Shown piece by piece: positions 5,257 through 5,655 of a stretch of 5,655 nt of DNA; position 1 is the stretch's first letter; the number at the start of each line of letters is the position of its first letter. The stretch is from Flavobacteriales bacterium (GTDB taxonomy: Bacteria; Bacteroidota; Bacteroidia; Flavobacteriales_D; Sanyastnellaceae). Made by a program: the position numbers and the translations under genes. A model generated the notes under the pieces. It made no database searches. It was not told where the DNA came from and saw nothing but the letters and a program-made list of their open reading frames with translations. Location: NCBI GenBank assembly GCA_947457285.1, contig CANGVZ010000173.1:1-5655 (forward strand), written 5' to 3'.

Positions 5257-5655
5257 CTAGCCGATTACCCCACTTCCAATGAGTTCATCTCCTTCATACC
5301 ATGCTACAAACTGACCAGCAGCTATACCTTTTTGGAGCTCATCAAAGATCACATACAATCCACGCTCACCCATAACCAACTCACAACCAACCAATTCCTG
5401 ACGATAACGAATCCTTCCAGCATAGCGCTTGCGATTACCTTCGGTGAGTGTGAGATCTTCCCTTATCCAATGAATATCAGATTTTTCAACAAATAATCCA
5501 CGTCGCAAAAGTGCAGGGTGGGTTTCTCCCTGACCGGTAAACACTATATTACTGGAGGTATCAGTCTTTACAATGAATAAAGGTTCTGCCTTTCCTCCCA
5601 CTCCAAGCCCTTTTCGTTGCCCAACCGTATAATAATGAGCACCTTGATGCTTTCC
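5257..5655 (-). CDS. mnmA: tRNA-specific 2-thiouridylase MnmA, C-terminal part (runs off right edge)
   Basis: The minus strand is open from the window edge to a TAG at 5259-5257, giving the last 132 residues of a protein whose family is normally about 360-400 residues long. The visible part begins GKHQGAHYYTVGQRKGLGVG, which matches the conserved G-x-H-x-G...YT-[IL]-GQRKGLG segment of MnmA (TrmU). It continues into the C-terminal beta-barrel, with VKTDTSSNIVFTGQGE, RIRYRQE, and AAGQFVAWYEGDELIGSGVI at the end. MnmA uses ATP and a persulfide sulfur relay to thiolate U34 of tRNA-Lys, tRNA-Glu and tRNA-Gln in the cytoplasm. The ATP-binding loop and both catalytic cysteines lie upstream of the visible part, outside the window, so catalytic integrity cannot be judged. 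A GTG about 18 residues in from the edge is not a start; the reading frame continues through it. No strong terminator hairpin was seen in the 95 bases before the next gene. Confidence 0.94.
   Translation of the reverse strand, partial: GKHQGAHYYTVGQRKGLGVGGKAEPLFIVKTDTSSNIVFTGQGETHPALLRRGLFVEKSDIHWIREDLTLTEGNRKRYAGRIRYRQELVGCELVMGERGLYVIFDELQKGIAAGQFVAWYEGDELIGSGVIG

Overview
The window looks like chromosomal DNA from a member of the Bacteroidota, most likely Flavobacteriales. Four signs support this. A large secreted protein ends in a type IX secretion (T9SS) sorting domain. Its cysteine-bounded GCT...DGSC modules are typical of flavobacterial surface proteins. Promoter-like TAnnTTTG boxes precede several transcripts. 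The genes lack clear Shine-Dalgarno sequences. Base composition is moderately AT-rich, and I see no phage, IS, CRISPR or plasmid hallmarks.

Layout, left to right. (1) 1-764, minus strand: the first 254 residues of a conserved cytoplasmic protein of unknown function, running off the left edge and apparently starting at TTG. (2) 858-1370, minus: a YkgJ-family cysteine-cluster protein. (3) 1413-1511, minus: the small bacterial signal recognition particle RNA (4.5S RNA, ffs), with its own T-rich terminator; this gene is easy to miss. (4) 1622-2572, plus: a GtrB/DPM1-like membrane-anchored family 2 glycosyltransferase, divergent from the SRP RNA. (5) 2573-5161, minus: an 862-residue T9SS-exported repeat protein whose stop codon directly abuts that of the glycosyltransferase. 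(6) 5257-5655, minus: the C-terminal 132 residues of the tRNA 2-thiouridylase MnmA, running off the right edge.

The genes do not form one obvious pathway. SRP RNA and MnmA are housekeeping functions (membrane targeting of ribosomes; wobble-uridine thiolation). The glycosyltransferase probably loads sugar onto a polyprenyl carrier. The secreted protein is the most distinctive element: signal peptide, N-terminal PPC-like domain, eight short GCT modules separating four larger related beta-type domains (two of type A, two of type B), a low-complexity linker and a C-terminal sorting domain. It has its own promoter-like sequence and no dedicated partner gene in view.

I found no convincing undescribed system. 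The most useful second looks are the hidden SRP RNA, the duplication history of the repeat protein, the start-site corrections, the zero-spacing convergent gene pair and the unknown function of the left-edge gene.
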